A program made the position numbers and the translations under genes. Shown here one piece after another: positions 25,829 through 35,105 of a stretch of DNA of 64,000 nucleotides. How positions within the stretch are numbered: position 1 is the stretch's first letter; the number at the start of each line of letters is the position of its first letter. The stretch is from Lacrimispora algidixylanolytica. Lineage in GTDB: Bacteria > Bacillota > Clostridia > Lachnospirales > Lachnospiraceae. The notes below the pieces were generated by a model. The model saw only the letters and a list, made by a program, of their open reading frames with translations. It ran no database searches and was not told where the DNA came from. The stretch lies in the NCBI RefSeq assembly GCF_003609635.1, contig NZ_MCIA01000033.1, forward strand, positions 62,001-126,000. Direction: 5' to 3'.

Positions 25829-27901
25829 ATGGCGAACTGTTTAGTAATTGTGGAGTCACCGGCAAAAGTAAAAACGATAAAAAAGTTCTTGGGGACGAAC
25901 TATGAAGTAGATGCATCTAACGGACACGTAAGAGATCTGCCGAAAAGTCAAATGGGTATCGATGTTGAGAATGAGTTCGATCCAAAATATATAACAATCA
26001 GGGGAAAAGGCGATATTTTGGCCAAGCTCAGAAAGCAAGTTAAAAAGGCAGATAAGATTTATCTGGCAACTGACCCTGACCGTGAAGGAGAAGCCATTTC
26101 ATGGCACTTGATGAAAGCCTTAAAACTAGATGAGCTAAAGGATAAACAGGTGTTTCGAATTAGTTTTAATGAAATTACGAAAAACGCTGTTAAAACATCC
26201 TTAAAGACCCCTAGAGTCATAGATATGGATCTGGTGGATGCTCAGCAGGCCCGAAGAGTCTTGGATCGTATGGTTGGATATATGATAAGCCCTCTTTTAT
26301 GGGCAAAGGTCAAGAGAGGCTTAAGTGCAGGACGTGTACAGTCAGTTGCACTGAGAATTATCTGTGACCGAGAGGAAGAAATTAATGCTTTTATACCAGA
26401 AGAATATTGGAATCTTGATGCGCAGTTAAAGCAGGAATCAAGCAAGAAGATGCTTGTTGCAAAGTTTTACGGCGATAAAAGCGGAAAGCTTCCGATTCGA
26501 AATAAAAAGGAATTGGATAAGATTCTTAAGGGACTTAAGAATCAAACCTATGTAGTAGATGAAGTTAAGAATGGAGAAAGAGTTAAAAAGGCTCCTATCC
26601 CATTCACTACTAGTACACTTCAACAGGAAGCTTCCAAAGTACTTAATTTTTCCACTCAGAAAACCATGCGTCTGGCACAGCAACTATATGAAGGTGTTGA
26701 GGTCGCCGGTCACGGAACCGTTGGTCTTATTACTTACCTTCGTACAGATTCTACCAGGATTGCAGAAGAAGCAGATACTGCAGCGAGAGAGTACATTGGG
26801 AAACAGTATGGCAGTCAGTATATAGCACAGGGAGAACAGAATAAAAAGACCAATGCAAAGATTCAGGATGCACATGAGGCAATACGTCCTACAGATATCG
26901 TCCTTACACCAGTATTGGTGAAAGAATCTTTACAGAGAGATTTGTTCCGTCTTTACCAGCTAATCTGGAAGCGCTTTGCGGCCAGTCGGATGCAGCCTGC
27001 TGTATATCAGACAACTTCAGTAAAAGTTGGGGCAGGGGATTATACCTTTACCCTTTCTGCATCAAAGCTTTCTTTTGATGGATTTATGTCTGTCTATGTT
27101 CAGGAAGAGGATAAAGAAGAAGCCAACATGTTATTAGGGAATTTGGAAAAAGGTAGCTTGCTTAAGCTGGATAAGCTTGATTTTGGCCAGCATTTCACTC
27201 AGCCTCCAGCACATTTTACTGAGGCATCCCTGGTAAAGGCAATGGAAGAACAAGGGATAGGACGTCCAAGTACCTACTCTCCAACCATTACGACGATTAT
27301 AGCCAGAAGGTATGTTGCTAAGGAAAACAAGAATCTCTATGTAACTGAACTGGGAGAAGTTGTTAGCAATATAATGAAGCAAAGTTTCCCGAGTATCGTT
27401 GATGTTACATTTACCGCTAACCTAGAGTATCTTCTTGATAAAGTAGGGGACGGCTCTGTTCAGTGGAAAACGGTTGTAAAAAACTTTTATCCGGATTTAA
27501 AAGAAGCAGTGGACAAAGCACTTGTGGAATTGGAATCAGTGACCATTGCTGATGAAGTGACAGAAGAGATTTGTGAATTCTGTGGTCGCAATATGGTTGT
27601 AAAATATGGTCCCCACGGCAAGTTTCTTGCGTGCCCAGGATTTCCTGAGTGTAAGAACACAAAACCATACTTGGAAAAAGTTGGAGTACCTTGTCCAAAA
27701 TGTGGAAAAGATGTGGTTATTAAAAAAACCAAAAAAGGTAGAATTTTCTATGGTTGTGAATCTAACCCTGAGTGTGATTTCATGTCATGGCAAAAACCAT
27801 CTACTATAAAATGTCCTAAATGCGAATCTTACATGGTTGAAAAAGGAAATAAGTTACTTTGTTCAAATGAACAGTGTGGATTTAGCGCGGATAAACAGTA
27901 A
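25829..27901 (+). CDS. topA: DNA topoisomerase I
   Basis: A 690-residue type IA topoisomerase relaxing negative supercoils. The TOPRIM domain (VIVESPAKVKTIKKFLG; acidic DPDREGEA) comes first, the catalytic tyrosine is Tyr303 (GLITYLRTDSTR), and three C-terminal zinc fingers are seen with CxxC pairs (CEFCGRN..., CPKCGKD..., CPKCESY...). Length and order are standard. It sits between dprA and codY, likely in one operon with comM and dprA, since spacing is 14 bases and no terminator intervenes. Confidence 0.96.
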   Translation: MANCLVIVESPAKVKTIKKFLGTNYEVDASNGHVRDLPKSQMGIDVENEFDPKYITIRGKGDILAKLRKQVKKADKIYLATDPDREGEAISWHLMKALKLDELKDKQVFRISFNEITKNAVKTSLKTPRVIDMDLVDAQQARRVLDRMVGYMISPLLWAKVKRGLSAGRVQSVALRIICDREEEINAFIPEEYWNLDAQLKQESSKKMLVAKFYGDKSGKLPIRNKKELDKILKGLKNQTYVVDEVKNGERVKKAPIPFTTSTLQQEASKVLNFSTQKTMRLAQQLYEGVEVAGHGTVGLITYLRTDSTRIAEEADTAAREYIGKQYGSQYIAQGEQNKKTNAKIQDAHEAIRPTDIVLTPVLVKESLQRDLFRLYQLIWKRFAASRMQPAVYQTTSVKVGAGDYTFTLSASKLSFDGFMSVYVQEEDKEEANMLLGNLEKGSLLKLDKLDFGQHFTQPPAHFTEASLVKAMEEQGIGRPSTYSPTITTIIARRYVAKENKNLYVTELGEVVSNIMKQSFPSIVDVTFTANLEYLLDKVGDGSVQWKTVVKNFYPDLKEAVDKALVELESVTIADEVTEEICEFCGRNMVVKYGPHGKFLACPGFPECKNTKPYLEKVGVPCPKCGKDVVIKKTKKGRIFYGCESNPECDFMSWQKPSTIKCPKCESYMVEKGNKLLCSNEQCGFSADKQ

Positions 27902-28031
27902 AAAAGGAAAATTATTAAGAAAATCGAAAATCTTCAAAAAACTATTGTTATTTGAGGATAATAATGTTAATATTTATACATTAAAGATATATTTTGGATT
28001 TTCACACAAATTCATAAGGAGGTTTTCGGCT

Positions 28032-28847
28032 ATGAGCGTACAGTTGTTGGACAAAACTAGAAAAATTAACAAATTGTTGCATAACAATAATTCGCATAAG
28101 GTAGTATTTAACGATATCTGTGAAGTGCTGACCGAGATCCTGAATTCGAATATTCTTGTAATCAGCAAGAAGGGAAAGGTGCTTGGGGTTGCCCTTACAC
28201 CGGACATCAATGAGATTCAGGAACTGATTGCAGACCAGGTCGGCGGTTATGTAGATACAATGCTCAATGAGCGACTTCTCAGCATTTTATCCACGAAAGA
28301 GAATGTCAATTTAGAGACGCTAGGTTTTACTGGCGACAATATTAGAAGATATCAGGCAATTATAACACCGATTGATATTGCAGGTGAGAGGTTAGGAACT
28401 TTGTTCCTTTACAAATCTGATTCTCAGTACGATATTGACGATATTATTTTAAGTGAATATGGTACAACTGTAGTAGGACTTGAGATGATGCGGTCTGTCA
28501 ATGAGGAGAATGCAGAGGAAACTAGAAAAGTACAGATCGTTAAATCTGCTATCAGTACTTTATCTTTTTCAGAGCTAGAAGCAATTACTCATATTTTCGA
28601 AGAATTGGATGGAAATGAGGGAATTCTTGTTGCAAGTAAAATTGCGGACCGTGTAGGAATCACCCGTTCTGTTATTGTCAATGCTCTTCGCAAATTTGAA
28701 AGTGCCGGTGTCATTGAATCCAGGTCTTCCGGTATGAAGGGAACCTATATTAAGGTTTTAAATGACGTAATATTTGATGAATTGAGAATTGTTAGAGCTG
28801 GAACTGCAAAGAGTATATCTGAGCGAAGAGAAATTAAAGATTTATAA
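28032..28847 (+). CDS. codY: GTP-sensing global repressor CodY
   Basis: 271 residues. The N-terminal GAF-like domain (about 1-155), which binds branched-chain amino acids in studied homologues, is followed by a winged HTH (ASKIADRVGITRSVIVNALRK). It is slightly longer than Bacillus CodY (259). The start follows AAGGAGG; the same frame extends upstream into the 3' end of topA but without a ribosome binding site. A weak CodY-like box (GATTTTCACACAAAT, 27997-28011) lies just upstream and could allow autoregulation; it matches only about 11 of 15 consensus bases. Confidence 0.94.
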   Translation: MSVQLLDKTRKINKLLHNNNSHKVVFNDICEVLTEILNSNILVISKKGKVLGVALTPDINEIQELIADQVGGYVDTMLNERLLSILSTKENVNLETLGFTGDNIRRYQAIITPIDIAGERLGTLFLYKSDSQYDIDDIILSEYGTTVVGLEMMRSVNEENAEETRKVQIVKSAISTLSFSELEAITHIFEELDGNEGILVASKIADRVGITRSVIVNALRKFESAGVIESRSSGMKGTYIKVLNDVIFDELRIVRAGTAKSISERREIKDL

Positions 28848-28863
28848 AATATAGGAAAAAAAG

Positions 28864-28890
28864 GAGCGGACAAAGATCTGCTCTTTTTTT
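28864..28890 (+). terminator. Terminator of codY
   Basis: GAGCGG (28864-28869) pairs with CTGCTC (28878-28883), then seven T. Confidence 0.85.
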
Positions 28891-28942
28891 ATAAAAAGGC
28901 TTTTAATGTTCCTTTTTTCAGGCGTTAAGTACAAAAAACTAC

Positions 28943-28971
28943 TTGCATCGTGTAGTAAATTATGCTATACT
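28943..28971 (+). promoter_or_regulatory. Sigma-A promoter of rpsB
   Basis: TTGCAT (28943-28948), 17 bases, TATACT (28966-28971). Confidence 0.8.
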
Positions 28972-28993
28972 GGCTAAGCTTAATAAAAAAACA

Positions 28994-29056
28994 CGTCTGC
29001 GGATTTCTGTGGAAGGTGCCTGATAAGGGTCTCCCAGGAAGCATGAGAAACGGACG
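28994..29056 (+). promoter_or_regulatory. Structured rpsB leader, candidate S2 autoregulatory RNA
   Basis: CGTCTG (28994-28999) can pair with CGGACG (29051-29056), enclosing a CCTG/CAGG stem. The structure fills the leader between the promoter and the rpsB ribosome binding site. Ribosomal protein operons often carry such leaders bound by their own product. No known motif was recognised with certainty. Confidence 0.4.
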
Positions 29057-29084
29057 GAAGTAAAAACCAAATGGAGGTAATAAC

Positions 29085-29825
29085 ATGAGCGTTATTTCAA
29101 TGAAGCAGCTTTTAGAAGCTGGCGTACACTTTGGTCATCAGACCAGAAGATGGAACCCTAAGATGGCTCCTTACATCTACACAGAGAGAAATGGTATCTA
29201 CATCATCGACTTACAGAAGTCTGTTGTAAAGGTAGATGAGGCTTACAAGGCAATTTCTAACATCGCAGCTGAAGGCGGTAAGATCCTTTTCGTTGGTACA
29301 AAGAAGCAGGCTCAGGATGCAATCAAATCTGAAGCAGAGCGTTGTGGAATGTACTTTATCAACGAGAGATGGCTTGGCGGTATGCTTACAAACTTTAAGA
29401 CAATTCAGTCTAGAATAGCAAGATTAAAACAAATTGAAACTATGTCTCAGGATGGTACTTTTGAAGTGCTTCCTAAGAAAGAAGTTATCGCTCTTAAAAA
29501 AGAGTGGGATAAATTAGAGAAGAACTTAGGTGGAATCAAAGACATGAAGAAGATTCCAGATGCGATTTTTGTCGTTGATCCTAAGAAGGAAAGAATCTGC
29601 GTACAGGAAGCTCACAATCTGAAGATTCCATTGATTGGTATCGCTGATACAAACTGTGATCCTGAGGAACTTGATTTTGTAATCCCAGGAAACGATGATG
29701 CGATCAGAGCAGTTAAGTTGATTGTATCCAGCATGGCTGACGCAGTGATTGAAGCAAACCAGGGCGAAGCAGTAGCTGAGGAAGCAGAAGCAGCTCAGGA
29801 TATGGAAGAGACTGTAGAAGCTTAA
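29085..29825 (+). CDS. rpsB: 30S ribosomal protein S2
   Basis: 246 residues, full length, with the S2 signatures ([20 protein letters not shown] at 5-24; [32 protein letters not shown]). It has a short acidic C-terminal tail ([15 protein letters not shown]). It starts with ATG after GGAGG. Codon use is markedly biased, as for a highly expressed gene. A strong hairpin separates it from tsf. Confidence 0.97.
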   Translation: MSVISMKQLLEAGVHFGHQTRRWNPKMAPYIYTERNGIYIIDLQKSVVKVDEAYKAISNIAAEGGKILFVGTKKQAQDAIKSEAERCGMYFINERWLGGMLTNFKTIQSRIARLKQIETMSQDGTFEVLPKKEVIALKKEWDKLEKNLGGIKDMKKIPDAIFVVDPKKERICVQEAHNLKIPLIGIADTNCDPEELDFVIPGNDDAIRAVKLIVSSMADAVIEANQGEAVAEEAEAAQDMEETVEA

Positions 29826-29840
29826 TTATTCAGGCGATTG

Positions 29841-29882
29841 AATGCTTCGACCTGCTTTGAGAAGCGGGTCGGAGCATTTTTT
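29841..29882 (+). terminator. Terminator/attenuator between rpsB and tsf
   Basis: A 17-bp stem (AATGCTTCGACCTGCTT with AAGCGGGTCGGAGCATT, two G-U pairs), TGAG loop, then TTTTTT. It would give more rpsB than tsf mRNA. Directly after it lies a TTACTGG...CCAGTAA dyad (29881-29902). Confidence 0.88.
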
Positions 29883-29963
29883 ACTGGGAAAATTTCCAGT
29901 AATTTAATGTAGACTATAAAATATGAAATGATATATTGATATATATATATGGAGGGCAAATCA

Positions 29964-30887
29964 ATGGCAGTAGTTACAGCTGGAATGGTAAAAGAATTAA
30001 GAGAATTAACCGGTGCAGGTATGATGGATTGCAAGAAAGCTCTTGGAGAGACTGATGGCGATATGGAAAAAGCAGTAGAGTTCTTAAGAGAAAAAGGACT
30101 TGCAGCAGCTTCCAAAAAGGCAGGCAGAATTGCAGCAGAAGGCGTTGTTACTACTCTTGTAAGCGAAGATGGAAAATCTGCAGCTATCGTAGAAGTAAAC
30201 AGTGAGACAGACTTTGTTGCTAAGAATGCTCAGTTCCTGACATATGTTGCTGATGTAGCAGCTCAGGCAATGGCTTCTGAATCTAATGATATGGAGGCAT
30301 TTCTTGCTCAAACATGGGCAAAAGATACTTCTTTAACTGTAGAGCAGATGTTGTCAAGCCAGATCGCAGTAATTGGCGAGAACATGAATATTAGAAGATT
30401 TGAAAAAATAACTACTGATGGCGTTGTAGTTGATTATATCCATGGCGGCGGCAGAATTGGTGTTTTAATCGAAGCTAGCGCAGAAGTTGTAAATGATTCA
30501 GTAAAAGAAGCTTTAAAGAACATTGCAATGCAGATTGCAGCTTTGGCTCCAAAGTATGTTAAGAGAGATGAGATTTCTCAGGAATTCATTGATCATGAAA
30601 CAGAGATATTAAAGGTTCAGGCTAAGAACGAGAACCCAGACAAGCCAGACAACATTCTTGAGAAAATGATCGTTGGACGTCTGAATAAAGAATTAAAAGA
30701 GTTCTGTTTGGTTGACCAGGTTTATGTAAAAGATGGTGATCTGACTGTAGGTAAATATTTAGAGCAGGTATCCAAAGAAGTTGGTGGCAAGGTAGATGTG
30801 AAGAAGTTTGTACGTTTTGAAACTGGTGAGGGTCTTGAAAAGAAAGAAGATAATTTCGCTGAGGAAGTTGCGAGACAGATGCAATAA
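29964..30887 (+). CDS. tsf: Translation elongation factor Ts
   Basis: A 307-residue nucleotide-exchange factor for EF-Tu. The N-terminal UBA-like domain (VKELRELTGAGMMDCKKAL) and the TDFVAKN motif that inserts into EF-Tu are present; a dimerisation-type core follows to the end. The ATG at 29964 follows GGAGGG; an in-frame ATG at 29949 is upstream of that site and is rejected. It is followed by a terminator, so it is not joined to the opp genes downstream. Confidence 0.97.
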   Translation: MAVVTAGMVKELRELTGAGMMDCKKALGETDGDMEKAVEFLREKGLAAASKKAGRIAAEGVVTTLVSEDGKSAAIVEVNSETDFVAKNAQFLTYVADVAAQAMASESNDMEAFLAQTWAKDTSLTVEQMLSSQIAVIGENMNIRRFEKITTDGVVVDYIHGGGRIGVLIEASAEVVNDSVKEALKNIAMQIAALAPKYVKRDEISQEFIDHETEILKVQAKNENPDKPDNILEKMIVGRLNKELKEFCLVDQVYVKDGDLTVGKYLEQVSKEVGGKVDVKKFVRFETGEGLEKKEDNFAEEVARQMQ

Positions 30888-30908
30888 CCTTAACAGGATT
30901 CAGGGTGG

Positions 30909-30936
30909 AATCCCATGGGTATCCATGGGATTTTTC
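30909..30936 (+). terminator. Terminator of tsf
   Basis: Perfect 10-bp stem AATCCCATGG/CCATGGGATT with GTAT loop, then TTTTTC. Confidence 0.9.
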
Positions 30937-30947
30937 TATTAAAACAG

Positions 30948-30989
30948 TGTCCGTTTACCATTGACAAATGTTTCCATATTGTACGGACA
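30948..30989 (+). promoter_or_regulatory. Widely spaced inverted repeat around a -35-like TTGACA, opp leader
   Basis: TGTCCGT (30948-30954) and ACGGACA (30983-30989) are exact inverted copies 28 bases apart. TTGACA (30961-30966) lies between them. No convincing -10 at 17 bases was found, so the promoter is uncertain, but the dyad could be an operator for the opp genes. Confidence 0.4.
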
Positions 30990-31015
30990 TCACTATACCA
31001 AAGGAGTTGACGAAA

Positions 31016-31933
31016 GTGGCTAAGTATATTATTAAGCGAATCGTTATGGCGATCATAACAATCTTTGCGGTTGCATCGGTTACATTTTTTGTCATGAATA
31101 TGGTCCCAGGCGGCCCCTTCATGTCTGAGAAAGCAATCAGTCCGCAGGCCCAGGCTGCATTAAATGAGAAATATGGTCTGGATAAGTCGTTAAGTGAGCA
31201 GTATATCACCTATATGAAAGACCTTTTACATGGAGATCTTGGTTTAAGTGTAAAACAGCGTGGACGTACTGTTAACATGATTATTGAAACAAAATTTCCG
31301 GTATCAGCTAGAATTGGTGGTATGGCTATCTTAACTGCAATGATTATAGGTGTTCCTCTTGGAAGTATTGCTGCTTTTAAACGTGGAACAACAATTGATA
31401 ATATAATTATCATATTTAGTACTTGCGGTATTGCCGTTCCAAGCTTTGTTGTTTGTACCGTTCTTATGTATGTTTTGAGCTTGAAGTTGGGGTTATTGCC
31501 CACTTATGGACTGACTTCGTGGAGAAACTATATCATGCCGGTAATGGCTCTTTCCCTTTATCCATCATCTTATATTGCACGCCTCATGCGTTCTTCTATG
31601 CTTGATGTTATGGGACAGGATTATATGAGAACTGCTCGAGCAAAAGGTCTTTCTCAGTTGGTCAGCATTTTCAAACACGCACTTCGTAATGCAGTTCTTC
31701 CGGTAGTTACATACTTAGGCCCACTTTTGGCCTATACAGTAACAGGAAGCTTCATTGTTGAGAAAATATTTACCATCCCTGGCTTAGGATCAGAATTTAT
31801 TGGTTCAATTACTGGTCGTGATTATCCTCTTATTATGGGCACCACTATCTTCCTTGCTACTTTGATGGTTATCATGAACGTGTTGGTCGACGTTGCTTAC
31901 AAATTCATCGATCCACGTATCAATTTGAAATAA
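31016..31933 (+). CDS. oppB: Oligopeptide ABC transporter permease OppB
   Basis: A 305-residue integral membrane protein with six predicted helices (first: IIKRIVMAIITIFAVASVTFFVMN) and the permease/ATPase docking loop RTARAKGLSQLVSIFKHALRN. The start is GTG at 31016, nine bases after AAGGAG (VAKYIIKRI, the usual family start); an in-frame ATG at 30968 precedes the Shine-Dalgarno and is rejected. It is the first gene of oppBCDF, inserted between tsf and pyrH, which are usually adjacent in this group. Confidence 0.93.
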   Translation: MAKYIIKRIVMAIITIFAVASVTFFVMNMVPGGPFMSEKAISPQAQAALNEKYGLDKSLSEQYITYMKDLLHGDLGLSVKQRGRTVNMIIETKFPVSARIGGMAILTAMIIGVPLGSIAAFKRGTTIDNIIIIFSTCGIAVPSFVVCTVLMYVLSLKLGLLPTYGLTSWRNYIMPVMALSLYPSSYIARLMRSSMLDVMGQDYMRTARAKGLSQLVSIFKHALRNAVLPVVTYLGPLLAYTVTGSFIVEKIFTIPGLGSEFIGSITGRDYPLIMGTTIFLATLMVIMNVLVDVAYKFIDPRINLK

Positions 31934-31950
31934 TAGAGAGGAGAAAGAGG

Positions 31951-32991
31951 ATGCCAAAGAATAAAATATCATTACAACTTAATGTGGAAGACTTTCTCCC
32001 GGCAAGTGATGCGGAAAAGGAAAGCTTAACAGTCATGCGAAAAAGTGTCGGATTCTGGAAAGATGGAATCAGACGTTTGAAAAAGAATAAAATTGCCATG
32101 GTTAGCATTTTTGTAATTCTTCTAGTATTTATCCTGTCTTTTGTTATACCACAGCTTTATCCTTATAGCTATGAGCAACAGATAAGAGGAAGTGAGAATC
32201 TTGCTCCGATGCAGTATTCTCAGAAAGAATTACAGACAATTGAAGCAGGGGAAAGTGTATTTCCTCATGTTCTTGGTACGGATAGCTTAGGTAGAGATTA
32301 TGCGGTTCGTGTTATGATGGGAAGTCGTGTTTCTCTAACCGTTGGTTTGGTTGCTTCCTGTATTATCTTGTTAATAGGATCACTTTACGGTTCCATCGCT
32401 GGTTTCTTTGGAGGCTGGGTGGATATGATTATGATGCGTATCGTGGACATGATTTATACCGTGCCTGATATTTTGATTATTGTACTATTATCAGTAGCGT
32501 TTGATCAACCTCTAAAGGCTCTATCGCAACAGCCCGGTTTTCAATGGATACAGGTTATCGGTGTTAACCTAATCAGTATTTTTGTTGTGTTCGCACTTCT
32601 TTATTGGGTAGGTATGGCGCGTATTGTAAGAAGCCAGATTCTTATTTTGAAAGAACAGGAATATGTAACGGCTGCCAGAGCTCTTGGAGCTTCCAGTGGG
32701 CATATTATTAGGAAGCATCTTCTTACCAACTGTATCGGTACTTTAATTGTTACAACAACACTGCAGATTCCATCTTCTATTTTTACAGAGAGCTTTTTGA
32801 GTTTCCTTGGACTTGGTGTTGCTGCACCTATGCCATCTCTTGGAAGCCTTGCAAGTGCTGCTTTAAACGGACTTCAGAGTTATCCTCATCGTTTATTTGC
32901 GCCAGCAATTATGATATCTGTAATTATTTTAAGTTTTAATCTCTTGGGTGATGGCCTTCGTGATGCATTTGACCCGAAACTAAAAGATTAA
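31951..32991 (+). CDS. oppC: Oligopeptide ABC transporter permease OppC
   Basis: 346 residues. A hydrophilic N-terminus of about 45 residues, one helix, then an extracytoplasmic loop (HVLGTDSLGRD, typical of OppC/DppC) and the five-helix permease core with docking loop VTAARALGASSGHIIRKHLLTN. Spaced 17 bases from oppB with GGAGAAAGAGG. Forms the transmembrane channel with OppB. Confidence 0.94.
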   Translation: MPKNKISLQLNVEDFLPASDAEKESLTVMRKSVGFWKDGIRRLKKNKIAMVSIFVILLVFILSFVIPQLYPYSYEQQIRGSENLAPMQYSQKELQTIEAGESVFPHVLGTDSLGRDYAVRVMMGSRVSLTVGLVASCIILLIGSLYGSIAGFFGGWVDMIMMRIVDMIYTVPDILIIVLLSVAFDQPLKALSQQPGFQWIQVIGVNLISIFVVFALLYWVGMARIVRSQILILKEQEYVTAARALGASSGHIIRKHLLTNCIGTLIVTTTLQIPSSIFTESFLSFLGLGVAAPMPSLGSLASAALNGLQSYPHRLFAPAIMISVIILSFNLLGDGLRDAFDPKLKD

Positions 32992-33006
32992 AGGAGGAGA
33001 GAAGTA

Positions 33007-34017
33007 ATGAGTGAATATTTAGTTAATATTGAAAATGAACGTCTTTCTTTCTTTACTCCAGCAGGGGAAGTTAAGGCTTTAAATGATGTTTCCCTTCAAT
33101 TACGTGAAGGAGAAGTTCTTGGTATTGTTGGAGAATCAGGTTCTGGAAAATCCGTTACTGCATACAGCCTTATGGGGCTGACTGCTTATCCTGGACGTTT
33201 AATCGGGGGATCTTTGCAGTTTAACGGACATCAGATTGACCAGATGACAGAAAAGGAAATGAGAAAAATTAGAGGAAATGAAATTTCGATTATTTTTCAG
33301 GATCCTATGACCAGCTTAAATCCTGTGTATACCGTTGGAGACCAGATTTGTGAAGTTGTTATGCTTCATACAGATAAGAATAAAAGCGGAGCTAACGAGC
33401 GTGCAAAAGAGTTATTAAGCCTAGTTGGAATTAATGAGCCGGAAAAACGTTTGAAACAATATCCTCACGAGTTATCAGGTGGTATGCGCCAGCGTGTTAT
33501 GATTGCCATTGCATTAGCATGTGAGCCAAAGCTTCTGATTGCAGATGAGCCAACAACCGCTCTTGATGTAACCATTCAGGCTCAGATTCTGGAATTAATG
33601 ATGGAATTAAAAGAAAAGCTTGGTATGGCTATTATTATGATTACTCATGATTTGGGCGTAGTTGCTAATATGTGTGATCGCATTGCAGTTATGTATGCTG
33701 GAAAAGTAGTTGAGTATGGTGATGCCAATGATATTTTTTATAACCCAAGCCACGAGTATACAAAAGGTTTGATTCGAAGCATTCCGAAGTTGACGGAAAA
33801 AGAACACAGCAAGCTTATTCCTATTGAGGGAAGCCCTGTAGACATGCTCAATCCGCCAGCAGGTTGTCCTTTTGCGCCAAGATGTGGATCCTGTATGAAG
33901 ATCTGTCTGCGCGAAATGCCGCCGTATACAGATGTTACAGACATACATTATAGTGCTTGCTGGCTCCTACAGAAGCAGGAGTTTGAAAAGCAGCAGGCTC
34001 AGAAGGGAGATGCATGA
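33007..34017 (+). CDS. oppD: Oligopeptide ABC transporter ATPase OppD
   Basis: A 336-residue ATPase with Walker [10 protein letters not shown]-loop [10 protein letters not shown], signature LSGGMRQR, Walker [13 protein letters not shown] and the switch His in ITHDLG. The C-terminal oligopeptide-transporter extension has the cysteine cluster of this family ([14 protein letters not shown]...C), known in OppD/DppD-type proteins to bind an iron-sulfur cluster. It overlaps oppF by four bases, indicating coupled translation. Confidence 0.95.
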   Translation: MSEYLVNIENERLSFFTPAGEVKALNDVSLQLREGEVLGIVGESGSGKSVTAYSLMGLTAYPGRLIGGSLQFNGHQIDQMTEKEMRKIRGNEISIIFQDPMTSLNPVYTVGDQICEVVMLHTDKNKSGANERAKELLSLVGINEPEKRLKQYPHELSGGMRQRVMIAIALACEPKLLIADEPTTALDVTIQAQILELMMELKEKLGMAIIMITHDLGVVANMCDRIAVMYAGKVVEYGDANDIFYNPSHEYTKGLIRSIPKLTEKEHSKLIPIEGSPVDMLNPPAGCPFAPRCGSCMKICLREMPPYTDVTDIHYSACWLLQKQEFEKQQAQKGDA

Positions 34018-34994
34018 TGGACAATAAATATCTTGTAGAAGTTCAGAATTTACAGCAGTATTTCCCGGTTTCCGGTGGCAAGCTACTTGAAAAAAGGGTT
34101 GTAAAAGCGGTTGATGACGTTTCTTTTGGAATTAAAAAGGGAGAGACTCTTGGACTTGTAGGTGAATCCGGTTGTGGTAAGACCACGACAGGTCGTACCC
34201 TGCTTCGTCTTCATGAGCCTACCGCAGGAAAAATCCTTTTTGATGGAAAGGACATAACAAACGTAAATATGCTTCCTTACCGCCGCAAGATGCAGATCGT
34301 GTTTCAGGATCCTTATGCTAGCCTGGATCCTCGAATGACAGTTGGTGATATTATTGGTGAAGCAATTGATATTCATCGTTTGGCTGCCAATAAAAAAGAT
34401 CGTCAGGAACAAATTATTTCAGTGCTATCTACGGTAGGTCTTAACTCCGAGCATGCAAACCGTTATCCTCATGAGTTTTCAGGTGGACAGCGTCAGCGTG
34501 TTGGTATTGCCAGAGCTTTGGCAGTGGACCCACAGTTTATTGTATGTGATGAGCCGGTTTCTGCTTTGGACGTATCCATTCAGGCACAGGTTGTTAACAT
34601 GTTTGAACAGCTTCAGGAGGAACGTGGACTTACTTATTTATTCATTGCCCATGACCTTTCTATTGTTAAGCATATATCCAACCGTATCGGTGTAATGTAT
34701 CTGGGTAAGATGGTAGAGCTTGCAGATAGCTATGAGCTTACATTCCATAGCATGCACCCTTATACCAGAAGTTTGATTTCTGCGATTCCAATAGCAGATC
34801 CTGAACTCAGCAGAAAATCCAACCGAATTGTATTAGAAGGAGATGTTCCAAGCCCTGTAAATCCACCATCTGGCTGCCGTTTTAGAACACGCTGTCCTTA
34901 TGCGGATGAGCTTTGCGCACTCCAGGAACCGGAATGGAAAGAAGTGTCAACTGGACATTTTGCTGCTTGCCATCATCTGGATAAACTAAACTAA
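34014..34994 (+). CDS. oppF: Oligopeptide ABC transporter ATPase OppF
   Basis: 326 residues: Walker [19 protein letters not shown], signature [10 protein letters not shown], Walker [13 protein letters not shown], and IAHDLS, plus the C-terminal cysteine-containing extension ([14 protein letters not shown]). The start ATG at 34014 overlaps the oppD stop; the second ATG at 34017 is an equal alternative. It pairs with OppD as the second ATPase. The binding proteins follow under their own promoter. Confidence 0.95.
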   Translation: MMDNKYLVEVQNLQQYFPVSGGKLLEKRVVKAVDDVSFGIKKGETLGLVGESGCGKTTTGRTLLRLHEPTAGKILFDGKDITNVNMLPYRRKMQIVFQDPYASLDPRMTVGDIIGEAIDIHRLAANKKDRQEQIISVLSTVGLNSEHANRYPHEFSGGQRQRVGIARALAVDPQFIVCDEPVSALDVSIQAQVVNMFEQLQEERGLTYLFIAHDLSIVKHISNRIGVMYLGKMVELADSYELTFHSMHPYTRSLISAIPIADPELSRKSNRIVLEGDVPSPVNPPSGCRFRTRCPYADELCALQEPEWKEVSTGHFAACHHLDKLN

Positions 34995-35001
34995 AAATAA
35001 A

Positions 35002-35030
35002 TTGCTATTTTTCCATAATTATGATATGCT
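35002..35030 (+). promoter_or_regulatory. Sigma-A promoter of the first oppA gene
   Basis: TTGCTA (35002-35007), 17 bases, TATGCT (35025-35030); predicted start about 35037. Confidence 0.65.
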
Positions 35031-35038
35031 AGACAATA

Positions 35039-35078
35039 AATCAGCGCAGTAGCCGAGTAAAGTGTTACTGCGCTGATT
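35039..35078 (+). promoter_or_regulatory. 5' stem-loop at the start of the oppA mRNA
   Basis: Perfect 13-bp stem AATCAGCGCAGTA/TACTGCGCTGATT with a 14-base loop and no T-run. The promoter at 35002 would start the RNA within two bases of its left arm, so it should form a 5'-terminal hairpin, which is known to stabilise abundant mRNAs. As an end of the oppBCDF message it would be a poor terminator. Confidence 0.6.
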
Positions 35079-35105
35079 AAGAATACTATTGTAGGAGGAA
35101 AAACT

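Noticed and set aside
27997-28011. CodY box upstream of codY
   Set aside because: About 11 of 15 consensus positions in an AT-rich stretch; too weak to list as a separate feature.
34995-35078. Terminator of oppF
   Set aside because: The hairpin at 35039-35078 has no T-run and lies right after a promoter; a 5' stabilising stem-loop of the oppA mRNA fits better.
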